Part shown: piece after piece, positions 26,175 to 36,000 of the stretch | How the letters are laid out: each line of letters begins with the position of its first letter | How positions within the stretch are numbered: the first letter of the stretch is position 1 | Assembly: GCF_003259615.1 (NCBI RefSeq) | Contig: NZ_QLLR01000001.1 | Span: 313,922-377,921, forward strand | Direction: 5' to 3' | DNA: 64,000 nt | DNA from: Pedobacter cryoconitis | GTDB taxonomy: Bacteria; Bacteroidota; Bacteroidia; Sphingobacteriales; Sphingobacteriaceae | Translations under genes and position numbers: made by a program | The notes under the pieces: model-generated | Databases searched by the model: none | What the model saw: only the letters and a program-made list of their open reading frames with translations | What the model was told of the DNA's origin: nothing

Positions 26175-27065
26175 TTAAGGCTTGATTTGTTTGCTTTGTG
26201 GCGGAAGCGGAACAAATTCTGTTTCTCCCGGAACCGGGGGAAATGCTTGTTCCAGCCATTTAGTTTTAGCTTCTTCAATCCTTTCTTTGCTGGAGGCCAC
26301 AAAATTCCAGTATATAAATCTTTCTTCAGGGAATGGTTCTCCGCCAAAGATATATACTGTCGTATTTTCTTGCAGTTCAAATTCACAAAGCTGGCTGTCA
26401 TTGGCAATCAGGATCTGTTTTGGCCCATAAACATGGCCTTCACTTTCAATAGCCCCTTCCAGGATATATAAAGCACTTTCGCCATAAAGGTGTTCTCCGA
26501 TTTTTACCTTCTGAGGAGTTGTTGTTTTCAGTTCCAGAAAATAAAGCGGGCTGAAAACAGGCACAGGAGATTTTTTACCAAAAGCTTCTCCGGCAATAAG
26601 TTTAAAAGAAACCTCACCAGATTTCCAGGCCGGCATTTGATTTTCTTCTATATGTGCAAATTCAGGAGCCATTTCTTCTTTATCTTTTGGAAGTGCTACC
26701 CAAATCTGAAGTCCATGCAACATTTTATCGGAGTGGCGCAAATAGCCTGGTGTGCGTTCTGAATGTACAATTCCGCTGCCTGCAGTCATCCAGTTTACCT
26801 GTCCCGGTTTAATTTCCACTTCATTCCCTAAACTATCTTTGTGCATGATACTGCCTTCAAAAAGATAAGTCAGTGTCGAAAGGCCGATATGCGGATGAGG
26901 GGGCACATCCAGATTTTCATGATCACTTAAACACACAGGGCCCATATGATCAATAAAAGAAAACGGGCCAACCATTCTTTTTTCGCGGAAAGGTAAAAGC
27001 CTGCCGACCATAAAATTGCCAATATTGCTTGCTCTTTCTTCTATAATCAGTTTGATATTTGACAT
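26175..27065 (-). CDS. Pirin-family protein
   Basis: A 296-residue bicupin. The N-terminal cupin has the metal ligands in PHPHIGLSTLTYLFEGSIMHKDS and the downstream GIVHSERTP region; the C-terminal cupin follows. Pirins bind iron, and some bacterial members oxidise quercetin or regulate other enzymes. It follows the Crp-like regulator gene by 62 bases and is followed by GNAT and DinB genes, suggesting a stress-related unit. Confidence 0.92.
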   Translation of the reverse strand: MSNIKLIIEERASNIGNFMVGRLLPFREKRMVGPFSFIDHMGPVCLSDHENLDVPPHPHIGLSTLTYLFEGSIMHKDSLGNEVEIKPGQVNWMTAGSGIVHSERTPGYLRHSDKMLHGLQIWVALPKDKEEMAPEFAHIEENQMPAWKSGEVSFKLIAGEAFGKKSPVPVFSPLYFLELKTTTPQKVKIGEHLYGESALYILEGAIESEGHVYGPKQILIANDSQLCEFELQENTTVYIFGGEPFPEERFIYWNFVASSKERIEEAKTKWLEQAFPPVPGETEFVPLPPQSKQIKP

Positions 27066-27127
27066 CTTTAATCTTGTTTTTTGAATAGAACTAAGATAGG
27101 ATTAATTGCTTCCGCCCAAATTGCAAA

Positions 27128-27697
27128 CTACAATTCTTTTCTGATGCGGCTTAACTGCGTGGGTGTAATACCGAGGTAAGAAGCGACATGATGCTGTTTA
27201 AGACGTTCGTTCAGACCAGGATACCTAAGCAGAAATGCTAAATATCGTTCTTTAGCATTTTGATATTTTGCAGTAATTTCCAGCACTTCTTTAGCAATAA
27301 TCCAATGTTTTTCCATGTATTTAATATAAAACATAGCGAGATCAGGGAACTTTTCTATCAACTGCAGGAAGGCAGAAAAGTCATATTCCAGAACTTCTGC
27401 ATCTTCAAGTGCATAGATATTAAACAAACTGGGTTGCTTTTGAAGTAAGGCTGAGGTAGAGGCAACAAATGAGTTCTCGGCAAAAAACTTCTTAATGACA
27501 ACATTTCCTTCTTCAGTAGTATAATAATAAGAGAAAAGACCTTTTTTAACGAAAGCAATTGTTCTTGGTATGCTTCCTTCTCTGAGCAGGAAGTCATGTT
27601 TGAGAATAGTTTTGGGGCGCACTATTTTGATAACCTCTGTGATACAGGCAGCAGATAACGGCGCGTAACTATTTAATGCTTTAACGAATGAATCCAT
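27128..27697 (-). CDS. Crp/Fnr-family transcriptional regulator
   Basis: A 189-residue protein with an N-terminal cyclic-nucleotide-binding-type beta barrel (about 20-120; FLLREGSIPRTIAFVKKGLF) and a short C-terminal part, LKQHHVASYLGITPTQLSRIRKEL, that is a winged-helix recognition helix. No cysteine cluster of the Fnr iron-sulfur type is present. A perfect 20-bp palindrome lies 2 bases before its start codon, which suggests autoregulation. It heads a same-strand run of pirin, GNAT and DinB genes. Confidence 0.9.
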   Translation of the reverse strand: MDSFVKALNSYAPLSAACITEVIKIVRPKTILKHDFLLREGSIPRTIAFVKKGLFSYYYTTEEGNVVIKKFFAENSFVASTSALLQKQPSLFNIYALEDAEVLEYDFSAFLQLIEKFPDLAMFYIKYMEKHWIIAKEVLEITAKYQNAKERYLAFLLRYPGLNERLKQHHVASYLGITPTQLSRIRKEL

Positions 27698-27699
27698 TC

Positions 27700-27719
27700 T
27701 TGTATTTACGTAAATACAA
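27700..27719. promoter_or_regulatory. Perfect 20-bp palindrome at the Crp-like gene start
   Basis: TTGTATTTACGTAAATACAA is fully self-complementary and ends 2 bases before the ATG of the minus-strand gene. Size and symmetry fit a Crp/Fnr dimer site. Binding here would block initiation at its own promoter. Confidence 0.6.
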
Positions 27720-27816
27720 AGGTGGTATTTTCATCCGGTATATACATCAGTTTACGCGGCCGCAAATGCTTGTTTAACGTCAAAACATCACCTAAATTGA
27801 ACGTTAGTTTTACCTG

Positions 27817-27902
27817 TTGAATGGTAGTACCTACCTAATTTACTGCAATCATAACCCCCTTGAATGGTAGTACCCGCTTATTTTACTGCAGCCATCACTG
27901 CG
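27817..27902. repeat. Diverged 43-bp tandem repeat covering the end of the RidA gene
   Basis: TTGAATGGTAGTACC occurs at 27817-27831 and 27860-27874, and similarity continues through the next 20 or so bases (TTTACTGCA in both). The second copy contains the last codons and stop of the RidA-like gene; the first is a decayed copy downstream of it. Confidence 0.5.
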
Positions 27903-28348
27903 GTAGCATCAATTTCAATTAACATGCCATCCAGTGCAAGTCTTGGAACCGGAATCAGCGTATTTATCGGGAACTGCTCATCAGGCCATACTTTTTTCCC
28001 TTCTTCAATGAGTATTTTGTGTTTATCAGCATCATAATCGACTACGAGTGTGGTCAATTTAGCAATGTGCTGCATTTGAAGGCCTTTACTTTTTAAGGCA
28101 ATAGCCAGGTTTTCAAAAGTACACCTTACCTGTGTTCTGAAGTCTGTACTCAGTTCTCCCTTGTTATCTGTTCCTGCCTGTCCGGCAACAAATACCAATA
28201 TACTGTTAGCGGGTACGGTAGCCACGTGAGAATAACCATGCGGACGGGGATCATATAAGCCTTTCGGATTCGTAATTTCCTGTGCGATCCCCTGTTGAGT
28301 TAATAAACCTAATGTTGCCATAATTAATAAGGATTGAATGATTTTCAT
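27878..28348 (-). CDS. Exported RidA/YjgF-family protein
   Basis: A 156-residue protein: a 22-residue signal peptide (MKIIQSLLIMATLGLLTQQG, cleavage near IAQ) and a Rid domain with FVAGQAGTD near 53 and the terminal VPRLALDGMLIEIDA containing the conserved arginine. Classical RidA deaminates reactive enamines in the cytoplasm; an exported version must act on something in the periplasm or have a different role. The gene starts 2 bases after the stop of an exported esterase gene, so the two are translationally linked. Confidence 0.88.
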   Translation of the reverse strand: MKIIQSLLIMATLGLLTQQGIAQEITNPKGLYDPRPHGYSHVATVPANSILVFVAGQAGTDNKGELSTDFRTQVRCTFENLAIALKSKGLQMQHIAKLTTLVVDYDADKHKILIEEGKKVWPDEQFPINTLIPVPRLALDGMLIEIDATAVMAAVK

Positions 28349-28350
28349 TT

Positions 28351-29166
28351 TTAAGACCGGATGAAATAGTTATGCAAGAATAGTAATTGAAAAGCTGAAG
28401 CTTTTGACCAGTAAGCCGTATCATGCGCGCCCGGACGCTCTATATAATCGTGTGCTATTTTAAGTTTGATCAGTTTTTGATGTAATGCCCTGTTGACTTC
28501 CAGCAAAGGATCATCAATACCGCAATCAATAATCAGCTTTAATTCATTGTTCTTCAAAGAAGACACATTATAATTCACCGTATGTTCTTCCCAATTTTTT
28601 TCATGGCCTTTATACTCACCAAGGCTCTTTTCAATGTTGTAACCGCTGGTAAAAGAGGTAAAATCTACTGCTCCGCAAATACTGCCGGCAGCTCCAAAAG
28701 TTTCTTTATGCCTTATTGCAATAAAAAGTGCTCCATGACCACCCATACTCCACCCATATATCGCTCTCTTTTCTCTTTGGACAAGCGAAGGATAATTTTT
28801 GTCTGTGTAATTCACCAGCTCCTTACTCAGGAAAGTTTCGTACCGCAATTGCGCATTAACAGGACTATCAAAATACCAACTGTCAAATCCGCCATCTGCG
28901 AGTACAAAAATCATTTGATAAGTATCTGCCTGTGCGGTCAGATCTGGAATATCCTGTTTGATAGTTCTGATAGAATTCCCACTGTAACCATGCAATACAT
29001 AAACTACCGGAAACTTTTTAATCTCCTTCGTCTGATCCGGTGTGATAAAAACACAGCGGATTTCTTTTTTCATAGCCGCACTATAAACTGATACTGTATC
29101 TACTTTTGCTGCAAATGCAGAACCTGTAAACAGCATCGCTATTAAAAGCCCTGATAATTGTTTCAT
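28351..29166 (-). CDS. Exported esterase, FrmB/EstA-like alpha/beta hydrolase
   Basis: A 271-residue protein with a signal peptide (about 1-19, ending AFA). Catalytic elements are YVLHGYSG at 56-63, the elbow GWSMGG with Ser140, IDCGIDDPLL for the acid and a late PGAHD for the histidine. This is the esterase D/antigen 85-like family, acting on small esters or carbohydrate esters in the periplasm. It is first in a two-gene operon with an exported RidA-like protein. Confidence 0.88.
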   Translation of the reverse strand: MKQLSGLLIAMLFTGSAFAAKVDTVSVYSAAMKKEIRCVFITPDQTKEIKKFPVVYVLHGYSGNSIRTIKQDIPDLTAQADTYQMIFVLADGGFDSWYFDSPVNAQLRYETFLSKELVNYTDKNYPSLVQREKRAIYGWSMGGHGALFIAIRHKETFGAAGSICGAVDFTSFTSGYNIEKSLGEYKGHEKNWEEHTVNYNVSSLKNNELKLIIDCGIDDPLLEVNRALHQKLIKLKIAHDYIERPGAHDTAYWSKASAFQLLFLHNYFIRS

Positions 29167-29221
29167 ATTTATTAATTTGCGACAAAGTACCGCCTAATTT
29201 AGCTGCAAAACATTTACATAT

Positions 29222-29259
29222 GTTGATGAAATTATGATGAGTTGATGAAACTACGATGA
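29222..29259. repeat. Tandem 19-bp direct repeat in a divergent promoter
   Basis: GTTGATGAAATTATGATGA is followed directly by a second copy with 2 differences. It lies between divergent esterase and L,D-transpeptidase genes. Two abutting direct repeats are a typical response-regulator binding pattern, but no regulator is adjacent. Confidence 0.4.
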
Positions 29260-29293
29260 TTTTTCAAATTACACCACGGAATAAAAACCTGCT

Positions 29294-29992
29294 ATGAGAT
29301 TCACTTGTTCCCTTATTTTATTCGTCATGCTATTTCATTCTTTATCCGCCCAAAATAATTTCAAACAGCAGCAACTTACCTTTGAAAGGGTAAAGAATGC
29401 TTACAATGAAAAATGGGCCGATTTAAAGGCCGAATTACATCAAAAAGGCTTTAAAGATAAATTTGAGTTACACCTGGAAGCTTATAAAAGTGAAGGCAAA
29501 GTAGAAATCTGGTTGAAAAATAAAAATCAGGCTAAATACAGTTTACTCAAGACTTATCCTTTCAGCGCACATTCAGGAATTTTAGGGCCAAAGACTAAAA
29601 AAGATGACTTGCAGACTCCAGAAGGAAGCTATTTCATTGACCGCTTTAATCCTGAGAGCCGATTTTATTTATCCTTAAGAATTAATTACCCCAATGCAAT
29701 CGATTTGTTAAGAAGCGGTCAGCAAGACCCCGGATCGGATATTTATATTCACGGCAACCAGGTTACTGCAGGTTGTATCCCGCTAACAGATGATAAGATC
29801 AAAGAAGTTTATATACTCGCTGTGGAAGCCGGGAATAGCGGACAAGTACAAATTCCTGTTCATATTTTCCCTTTTAGAATGACAAAAGAAAATATGAACA
29901 GGAATACAATAATCTTTCCGCAGCACAAGGTATTCTGGAAGACCTTACAACTGACTTATGACAATTTTAAGAAGTTTAAAACTACAGTCTGA
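29294..29992 (+). CDS. L,D-transpeptidase family protein, YafK-like
   Basis: A 232-residue exported protein (signal peptide about 1-19, SLSAQ). The YkuD-type catalytic core is H153-G...A-G-C161 (HGNQVTAGCIPL) and the preceding TPEGSYFIDRFNPES is typical of the YafK branch. These enzymes cut or form 3-3 peptide links in peptidoglycan, or link proteins to it. The gene is alone, diverging from the esterase operon. Confidence 0.9.
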   Translation: MRFTCSLILFVMLFHSLSAQNNFKQQQLTFERVKNAYNEKWADLKAELHQKGFKDKFELHLEAYKSEGKVEIWLKNKNQAKYSLLKTYPFSAHSGILGPKTKKDDLQTPEGSYFIDRFNPESRFYLSLRINYPNAIDLLRSGQQDPGSDIYIHGNQVTAGCIPLTDDKIKEVYILAVEAGNSGQVQIPVHIFPFRMTKENMNRNTIIFPQHKVFWKTLQLTYDNFKKFKTTV

Positions 29993-30032
29993 ATAGCTTC
30001 AAACCACAGCCTGAACAGCTAAAAACCATCCT

Positions 30033-30443
30033 TTAATCCACCACCATAGAAGACCATGTTTCTTGCAAATGGTGCCATTTCAATTGTCCATCCTCACCTC
30101 TGACAAATAAAGCAGAAGCAATTCTTTTGTTATCCCCTTCTTCCCTGTACTGAAATTCTGTGTAAGTCATCAAAACACTATCATTTTGTACATACTGTGC
30201 TTTGATGTCTGTCACTTCTACAGAAATATCGGGCTTTACCCCGTAAACTGTAGGTAACCATGCAGATAACTCTTCAAAATTCACAGCTACGCCGCCGGGT
30301 GTAATCATGATAAAGTCAGGGTGAAATTTCCTCAGTATTGCATCCTCCCCCGCTTTGTTTCCTTCCACATCACTGCGAAACCATTCTCCGATATTTTGTA
30401 TAAAGAGATTAATCTCTTCCGTTGCCTGTGCTATAATATTCAT
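30033..30443 (-). CDS. SnoaL/DUF4440-like NTF2-fold protein
   Basis: A 136-residue soluble protein with the NTF2 cone-fold pattern: a helical start (INLFIQNIGEWFRSDVEGN), FHPDFIMITPGGVAVNFEEL and the paired strands YTEFQYREEGDNKRIASALFVR and GQLKWHHLQETW. This corresponds to DUF4440/SnoaL-like proteins, which serve as small enzymes or ligand-binding domains. No further assignment is possible. It converges on the L,D-transpeptidase gene. Confidence 0.75.
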   Translation of the reverse strand: MNIIAQATEEINLFIQNIGEWFRSDVEGNKAGEDAILRKFHPDFIMITPGGVAVNFEELSAWLPTVYGVKPDISVEVTDIKAQYVQNDSVLMTYTEFQYREEGDNKRIASALFVRGEDGQLKWHHLQETWSSMVVD

Positions 30444-30747
30444 ATCTATTGTTAATTAATGTTTCCTGAACTGCACATCAGGCTATAAAAATAGTATTAT
30501 TTAATTTCAATACGGAGTCAGGGTAAAATCCAATCAGGTTGTCACAAGATAAACCACAAGAAAATGACTCATCCGTCAATGCCTGTTCCCCACTGGTCAA
30601 TCATTTTGTTGCCAACCTCAATTCACACCTAATTTAGTAATCTTATGACAGGTCAGACTCATTCATTATGTATTATGTTCAGCGGCTTTCTATCAATTGC
30701 ATTGGTCATTGCAATTATTATAGTCATTTATTTATTAAAAATTGTCC
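30444..30747. other. 304-base region, mostly without a recognised gene
   Basis: It holds the promoter region of the DUF4440 gene and of the acyltransferase gene. The only candidate gene seen is a 40-codon reading frame at 30645-30767. No hairpin of note was found. Confidence 0.4.
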
Positions 30748-30767
30748 ATGAATCTTGTGAGGAATAA
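30645..30767 (+). CDS. Possible 40-residue single-span membrane peptide
   Basis: ATG at 30645 opens a 40-codon frame with one long hydrophobic segment (FLSIALVIAIIIVIYLL) and a charged end KIVHESCEE. It overlaps the start of the acyltransferase gene by 20 bases in another frame, an arrangement that could allow translational coupling. No ribosome-binding site is evident, and chance is a fair alternative. Confidence 0.25.
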   Translation: MTGQTHSLCIMFSGFLSIALVIAIIIVIYLLKIVHESCEE

Positions 30768-31626
30768 ACTTTTCAATCAGCTGTATCCATTTGTTTTCTT
30801 TCCTATTTACCTGGTTAGCCTGCTCCCGCATTCCATTGCAGCGCCAACGATTGGAAGATTCCTATACTTTATTTCCTACAACATATTCAGGTATCGTTAC
30901 AATGTAGTCCTGCAAAATCTCTCCAGGTCTTTACCTGCCAAGTCCTATCAGGAGATCCAGGAAATTGCGAAGGAATTTTATAAACACCTGATCTCCATGG
31001 TCATTGAAACCATCAAACTTTTTTCTGTGAGCAGTCACGATCTCGATAAAAAAGTGCAGCTCGTGAATACAGAATTATTAACCAGGTATCATCAGCAAAA
31101 CAGGAACATCATCGCTGTTCTTGGGCACTATGGGAACTGGGAATATCTGAATATACTGCCCGCGCAGCTTCCTTTTACGGTAAATGCGATCTATAAACCA
31201 CTCACTAATCCACTGATGAACAGACTCGTTCATTACGTAAGAGGGCGCTTCGGCATGCAGCTTGTCCCTGCAAACCAGGCACTCAGACATCTTTTGAAAC
31301 AAAAAGATAAACCACAATTATCAATTTTCATTGCAGATCAATTTCCGGGTAATTGTGAACAGGAGAAATTTGATTTCCTCCATCAATCGACAAACATGTT
31401 TAATGGCGCAGAGAAACTGGCTATGGCCACAAATTCAGTAGTTGTTTACCTGGAAATGAAAAGAAAGCCAGACCACTGCTGGGAAATAAGTTTTTCCCTG
31501 ATTACTGATGCTCCAAAGGAAACCAGTAACCAGGAAATCACTAAATGTTTTGCAAACCAGCTTCAGCGGACCATCAGGAAAGATCCCTCTTACTGGTTAT
31601 GGTCGCACAAAAGATGGAAGAAATAA
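30748..31626 (+). CDS. Lipid A biosynthesis-type acyltransferase (LpxL/HtrB family)
   Basis: The ATG at 30748 is preferred over a TTG 6 bases upstream. The 292-residue protein has an N-terminal membrane segment and the HX4E catalytic motif H127-YGNW-E132 (LGHYGNWEY), then the second motif IYKPLTNP and ADQFPG. Family members transfer secondary acyl chains onto Kdo-lipid A or related lipids at the inner membrane. In Bacteroidota similar enzymes may act on other lipids. It stands alone. Confidence 0.9.
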   Translation: MNLVRNKLFNQLYPFVFFPIYLVSLLPHSIAAPTIGRFLYFISYNIFRYRYNVVLQNLSRSLPAKSYQEIQEIAKEFYKHLISMVIETIKLFSVSSHDLDKKVQLVNTELLTRYHQQNRNIIAVLGHYGNWEYLNILPAQLPFTVNAIYKPLTNPLMNRLVHYVRGRFGMQLVPANQALRHLLKQKDKPQLSIFIADQFPGNCEQEKFDFLHQSTNMFNGAEKLAMATNSVVVYLEMKRKPDHCWEISFSLITDAPKETSNQEITKCFANQLQRTIRKDPSYWLWSHKRWKK

Positions 31627-31653
31627 CACGTTTAAAATGAAAATATGAACACC

Positions 31654-33036
31654 TTATTTCCATCCTCCTCCAAGTGCTCTGTATAAAGATACAGTAGCTT
31701 GCAATTGCTGTAATTGATCATTGACCTGGCTCAGTTGCGCCGCCAGAAAACTTTGCTGCGCAGTCAGTACTTCCGTATAGTTTGCAGAACCGTACCGCAC
31801 CAGCGCCTGTGTATATTGAACTGATTTTTCCAGGTTCTCTAATTGGCTGGACCTGGTAATTTTCTTTTCCGAAGCCTTCTGATAAGAATACATCGCATTG
31901 GAAACCTCCTGCCCTGCAGTCAATATCGCCGTCTGAAAACTTAATACGGCTTGCTGCTGCTGCTCTAAAGCTACCTTTAACCTTGTTTTGTTAGCCCCTT
32001 TGTTAAATATAGGCTGCGTCAACCCGCCAGTTAAACTGCTGATCCATGAGCCCGGCCCGAAGAAACTGCTAAAGCTGGTATACCCTCCTGCTGCTGAAAT
32101 GGTTAGCGAAGGATAAAAATAAGTCCGCGCCACATTGCTGAGTTCAAAGGCGTTTTTAAAACCATATTCCGCAGCCTGTACATCCGGCCTGTTGGCTAAT
32201 AATTGTACGGGCACACCAGTTTGCAACAAGGTAATCGGGTGGATCTGATCAAATTTGCTGCGTGCTATCGGCCCCGGAACATTGCCTAACAATAAGTTCA
32301 GTCCGTTTTCAGTTTCCCGGATCGACTGCATCAGATCAGGGATAGTCACTGCAACGGCATATTTACTGGATTCACTTTGTACAACTGCTGCCCCGGTCAC
32401 CACATCTGCAATTTTCAGCTTTTTCATAATATCGACAGTAGACTGCCAGTTTTTCAAACTTTGCTGGGTAATCAATAGCTGATCATCCAAGGCTAGTAAC
32501 CGGTAATAATTAGTCGCGATACTGGCAACAAGTTCAGTCTGAACAGCCCTTGCACTTGCTTCTGCCTGCAATAAAGACGCTAAATTAGCCCGCTTTGCAC
32601 TGCTAAGTTTCCCCCATAAATCGGCTTCCCAGCTTGTGGTCAGCTCGGCCTGGTACTGGTAAGGAATAATACTTTTTGCTTCATTCGGATTAGAAGAGCC
32701 AGTGGCTATTGCACTCGCATCCTCATTTAAAGAAGGTAAAAAGGCAAGCTTACTTTGTTCAAAATAAGCTTTAGACTGCCGGATACGGGAATACGCAGCT
32801 TGCAGGTTCAGATTCCGCTGGATACCTTGTCCAATCAGCTTTTGTAATAAAGTATCCGTGAACATTTCTTTCCAATGCAGGTTTGCAATGGTAATCGTAT
32901 CAGCAGCTACATGTTCTCTGTATAAACCCTCCATATCCACAACCGGTTTTTCATAAGGCTTTGTGACTTTGCAGGAAGCAAATAACACGATGATCAACCC
33001 AATGACGGGCAGATGTATTTTCAAGTATCTTTTCAT
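31654..33036 (-). CDS. Outer-membrane efflux channel of the NodT/TolC family
   Basis: A 460-residue protein with lipoprotein signal (LFASCKVTKPYEKP, Cys near 22). Two OEP repeats of long helices surround beta strands; DIWG-like ELTTSWEADLWGKLSSAKR and NRPDVQAAEYGFKNA are the family signatures. It provides the outer-membrane duct for the RND pump encoded upstream in the same operon, 23 bases away. Confidence 0.93.
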   Translation of the reverse strand: MKRYLKIHLPVIGLIIVLFASCKVTKPYEKPVVDMEGLYREHVAADTITIANLHWKEMFTDTLLQKLIGQGIQRNLNLQAAYSRIRQSKAYFEQSKLAFLPSLNEDASAIATGSSNPNEAKSIIPYQYQAELTTSWEADLWGKLSSAKRANLASLLQAEASARAVQTELVASIATNYYRLLALDDQLLITQQSLKNWQSTVDIMKKLKIADVVTGAAVVQSESSKYAVAVTIPDLMQSIRETENGLNLLLGNVPGPIARSKFDQIHPITLLQTGVPVQLLANRPDVQAAEYGFKNAFELSNVARTYFYPSLTISAAGGYTSFSSFFGPGSWISSLTGGLTQPIFNKGANKTRLKVALEQQQQAVLSFQTAILTAGQEVSNAMYSYQKASEKKITRSSQLENLEKSVQYTQALVRYGSANYTEVLTAQQSFLAAQLSQVNDQLQQLQATVSLYRALGGGWK

Positions 33037-33059
33037 AATTACGAGTTCCGGTAATTAAA

Positions 33060-36000
33060 TTATAATTTGTGCTCGGGTTTCTTCTTTTTCAACTTCTCCT
33101 GAAGCGTCTGAAACACGATAAATAAAGTCGGTGTAATAAACAGCCCGAACACTGTTCCAATGAGCATCCCGCCAACAGCGCCCACACCAATAGAACGGTT
33201 ACCATTCGCGCCTGCGCCTGTAGCCAGCATTAACGGAACCAGTCCTAATATAAAGGCAAAAGAGGTCATTAATATAGGTCTGAGCCTTGCTTGCGCCCCT
33301 TTTACGGCAGCTTCTACAATCTCCATACCTGAGCGCCTTCTTTCCACAGCAAACTCTACGATCAGGATGGCATTTTTAGCCAGCAGTCCAATCAGCATGA
33401 CCAGGGTAATCTGGACATAAATATTATTACTGATTCCAAATAAATGGGCAAACATAAAGGCCCCGGCAGTACCTACAGGTATGGTCAGCAAAATAGATAA
33501 AGGCAACAGATAACTTTCATATTGCGCACTCAGCAGTAAATAAACAAAGACCAGGCAAAGCAGGAAGATGAAAATCGTCTGGCTGTTTCCGGCAAGCTCT
33601 TCCCTGGTAATTCCTGAATATTCATAACTATAACCTGCAGGTAATGTTTTTGCAGCAACTTCCTGTATCGCAGCAATCGCCTGCCCGGAACTATATGAGG
33701 CATTCGGCGTTCCGTTGACACTGATGGAGTTATACAAATTGAAACGGGTGATCGCTTGTGGCCCATAAGTCTGTGTCAGGGTAAAGAACTCTGTTACAGG
33801 CACCATTTGTCCATCAGGTGTACGTACAAAAACCCCGTTCAAACTTTCCGGAGTCAGCCTGTATTCTGGTGAAGATTGTACCATTACCCTGAACTGCTGT
33901 CCGAACTGGTTAAAGTTTGAGGCATAAATCCCCCCGAAATAACCTTGCATCGCAGAAGTAATATCGACCACATTCAGCCCCGCTTCTTTAATCTTCGGCA
34001 CATTCATGTTCATCAGATATTGAGGGAAGTTCGGATTAAAAGAAGTCGTGGCAAATTGTATTTCCGGCCGCTCAGATAAGGCAGTTAAAAAGTCTTTACT
34101 GGCTTTATAAAAAGGAGGAATTTCCCCACCTGTTCTGTCTTGCAGCTGAAAAGCAAAACCATTGGTTGTTCCAAACCCCTGGATGGTGGCCGGAGCAAAG
34201 AACTTCACCTCAGCTTCTGTAATATCAGAAGATTTCTTGATCAGTTCACTGATAATCGCCTGCACGTCTCTTTTTCTTTCATTCCAGGGAATAAGCCGCA
34301 TCACTACAGTGGCATAATTACTTCCCGTTCCGGATAACTGACCACGCCCGGTGATAGCCAGTACGTTATTGATTTCCGGGATCGTATGTGCAAGTTTTTC
34401 TATTTTTCGGGTCACCACATCAGTCCTTTCCAGCGAAGCACTGGGCGGTAAAGTGATATTACAGTTCACTGCCCCTAAATCTTCGTTGGGCACAAATCCT
34501 GTTGCTGTATTTTTAGCCAGGAAAAACAGCGCGGCCATAAAGAAGGCCAATATGGAAAGCGGAATCCATTTCTTATGGCTGAAAAAAGCAATCGTGTTCG
34601 CATACTTGTTGCTCATCCGCTCAAAAGCAGTATTAAAAGCAGTATAGAATTTCTCCATGAAACTCATTTTGGCCGTCCCTTTTTCATGATGGCTCTTTAA
34701 AAACAGAGCACATAATGCCGGGCTGAGTGTCAACGCGTTAATGGCCGACAGGATAATCGCAATAGCCAGGGTAAGTCCAAATTGTTTATAGAAAACTCCC
34801 GATGACCCGCTAATGAAACTAACGGGAATAAATACCGCAGACATCACTAAAGTAATAGAAACGATGGCACTTGAAATTTCGCCCAGTGCGTCGATACTCG
34901 CTTCTTTTGCAGAAGTATAACCACTGTCCAGTTTCGCATGGACTGCCTCGACGACGACGATCGCATCATCCACTACAATACCAATCGCAAGAATCAGGGC
35001 AAAGAGCGTCAGTAAATTAATGGTAAACCCGAATAATTTCAGGAAGAAAAATGTCCCTATAATGGCCACCGGTACAGAAATAGCCGGAATAAGTGTAGAC
35101 CGGAAGTCCTGCAAGAAGACAAATACGACGACAAACACGAGTATAAATGCTTCAAATAAAGTATGCAGCACCTTTTCAATGGAGGCGGTCAGGAAATCAT
35201 CGACACTTTGCAACACAACGTAATGTATCCCCTTAGGAAAGGTTTTAGAAGCCTTGTCCATCACTTTAAGGGTTTGCTGAATAACTTCACGGGCATTGGA
35301 ACCTGCAACCTGCGCCACATTTATTGATACCGCAGGATGGCCGTTAGTTCTTGTACTGTTAAAATAACTCAATGCACCGAGCTGAATCCTGGCAATATCT
35401 TTCAGTCTTAATAAGCGGCTGCGGTCAGCAGAACGAATCACGATGTTTCCAAATTGCGCGGTATCAACCAGTGTACCCGGATATTTGATCACATACTGAA
35501 AAGCTTGTCCGCCACGCTCCCCGAATTGTCCGGGAGCTGCTTGTATATTCTGGTCAGAAAGCGCTGCAGTTACATCATTAGGAACTAATCCATAAGAAGC
35601 CATAGCCTGTGGATTAAGCCAGATACGCATAGAATAATCCATTTGACCGGAGGCAGAAGCATCACCGACACCCTGAATCCTTTTCACCTCTGGTACAATA
35701 TTAATATCTACATAATTCTGCAGAAAGGTCTGATCATAAGCCGGGTTATCACTATAAACCGAAAAGATGAGCAGCGTACTGGTTTGTTTTTTCTGAACAG
35801 TTACCCCGGCTTTAGTTACTTCCTGAGGCAATAAAGGAGTAGCGCGGGAAACAGCGTTCTGCACATTAACGGCTGCCATATTCGGATCACTGCCAATTTT
35901 AAAACTTACGGTTATATTCCCTGAACCGTCGTTACCGGCCGTAGAGGTAATATAGTCCATATCTTCGACCCCGTTGATCTGTTGTTCAAGAGGTACAATT

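Noticed and set aside
26153-26407. Open frame of 84 codons on the minus strand overlapping the pirin gene
   Set aside because: It lies in another frame inside the well-supported pirin gene and has no family features.
27817-27902. Start of a CRISPR-like repeat array
   Set aside because: Only two diverged copies exist without spacers of regular size.
30001-30030. Short imperfect direct repeat after the L,D-transpeptidase gene
   Set aside because: About 12 matching bases with no symmetry or link to a gene; not distinguishable from chance.
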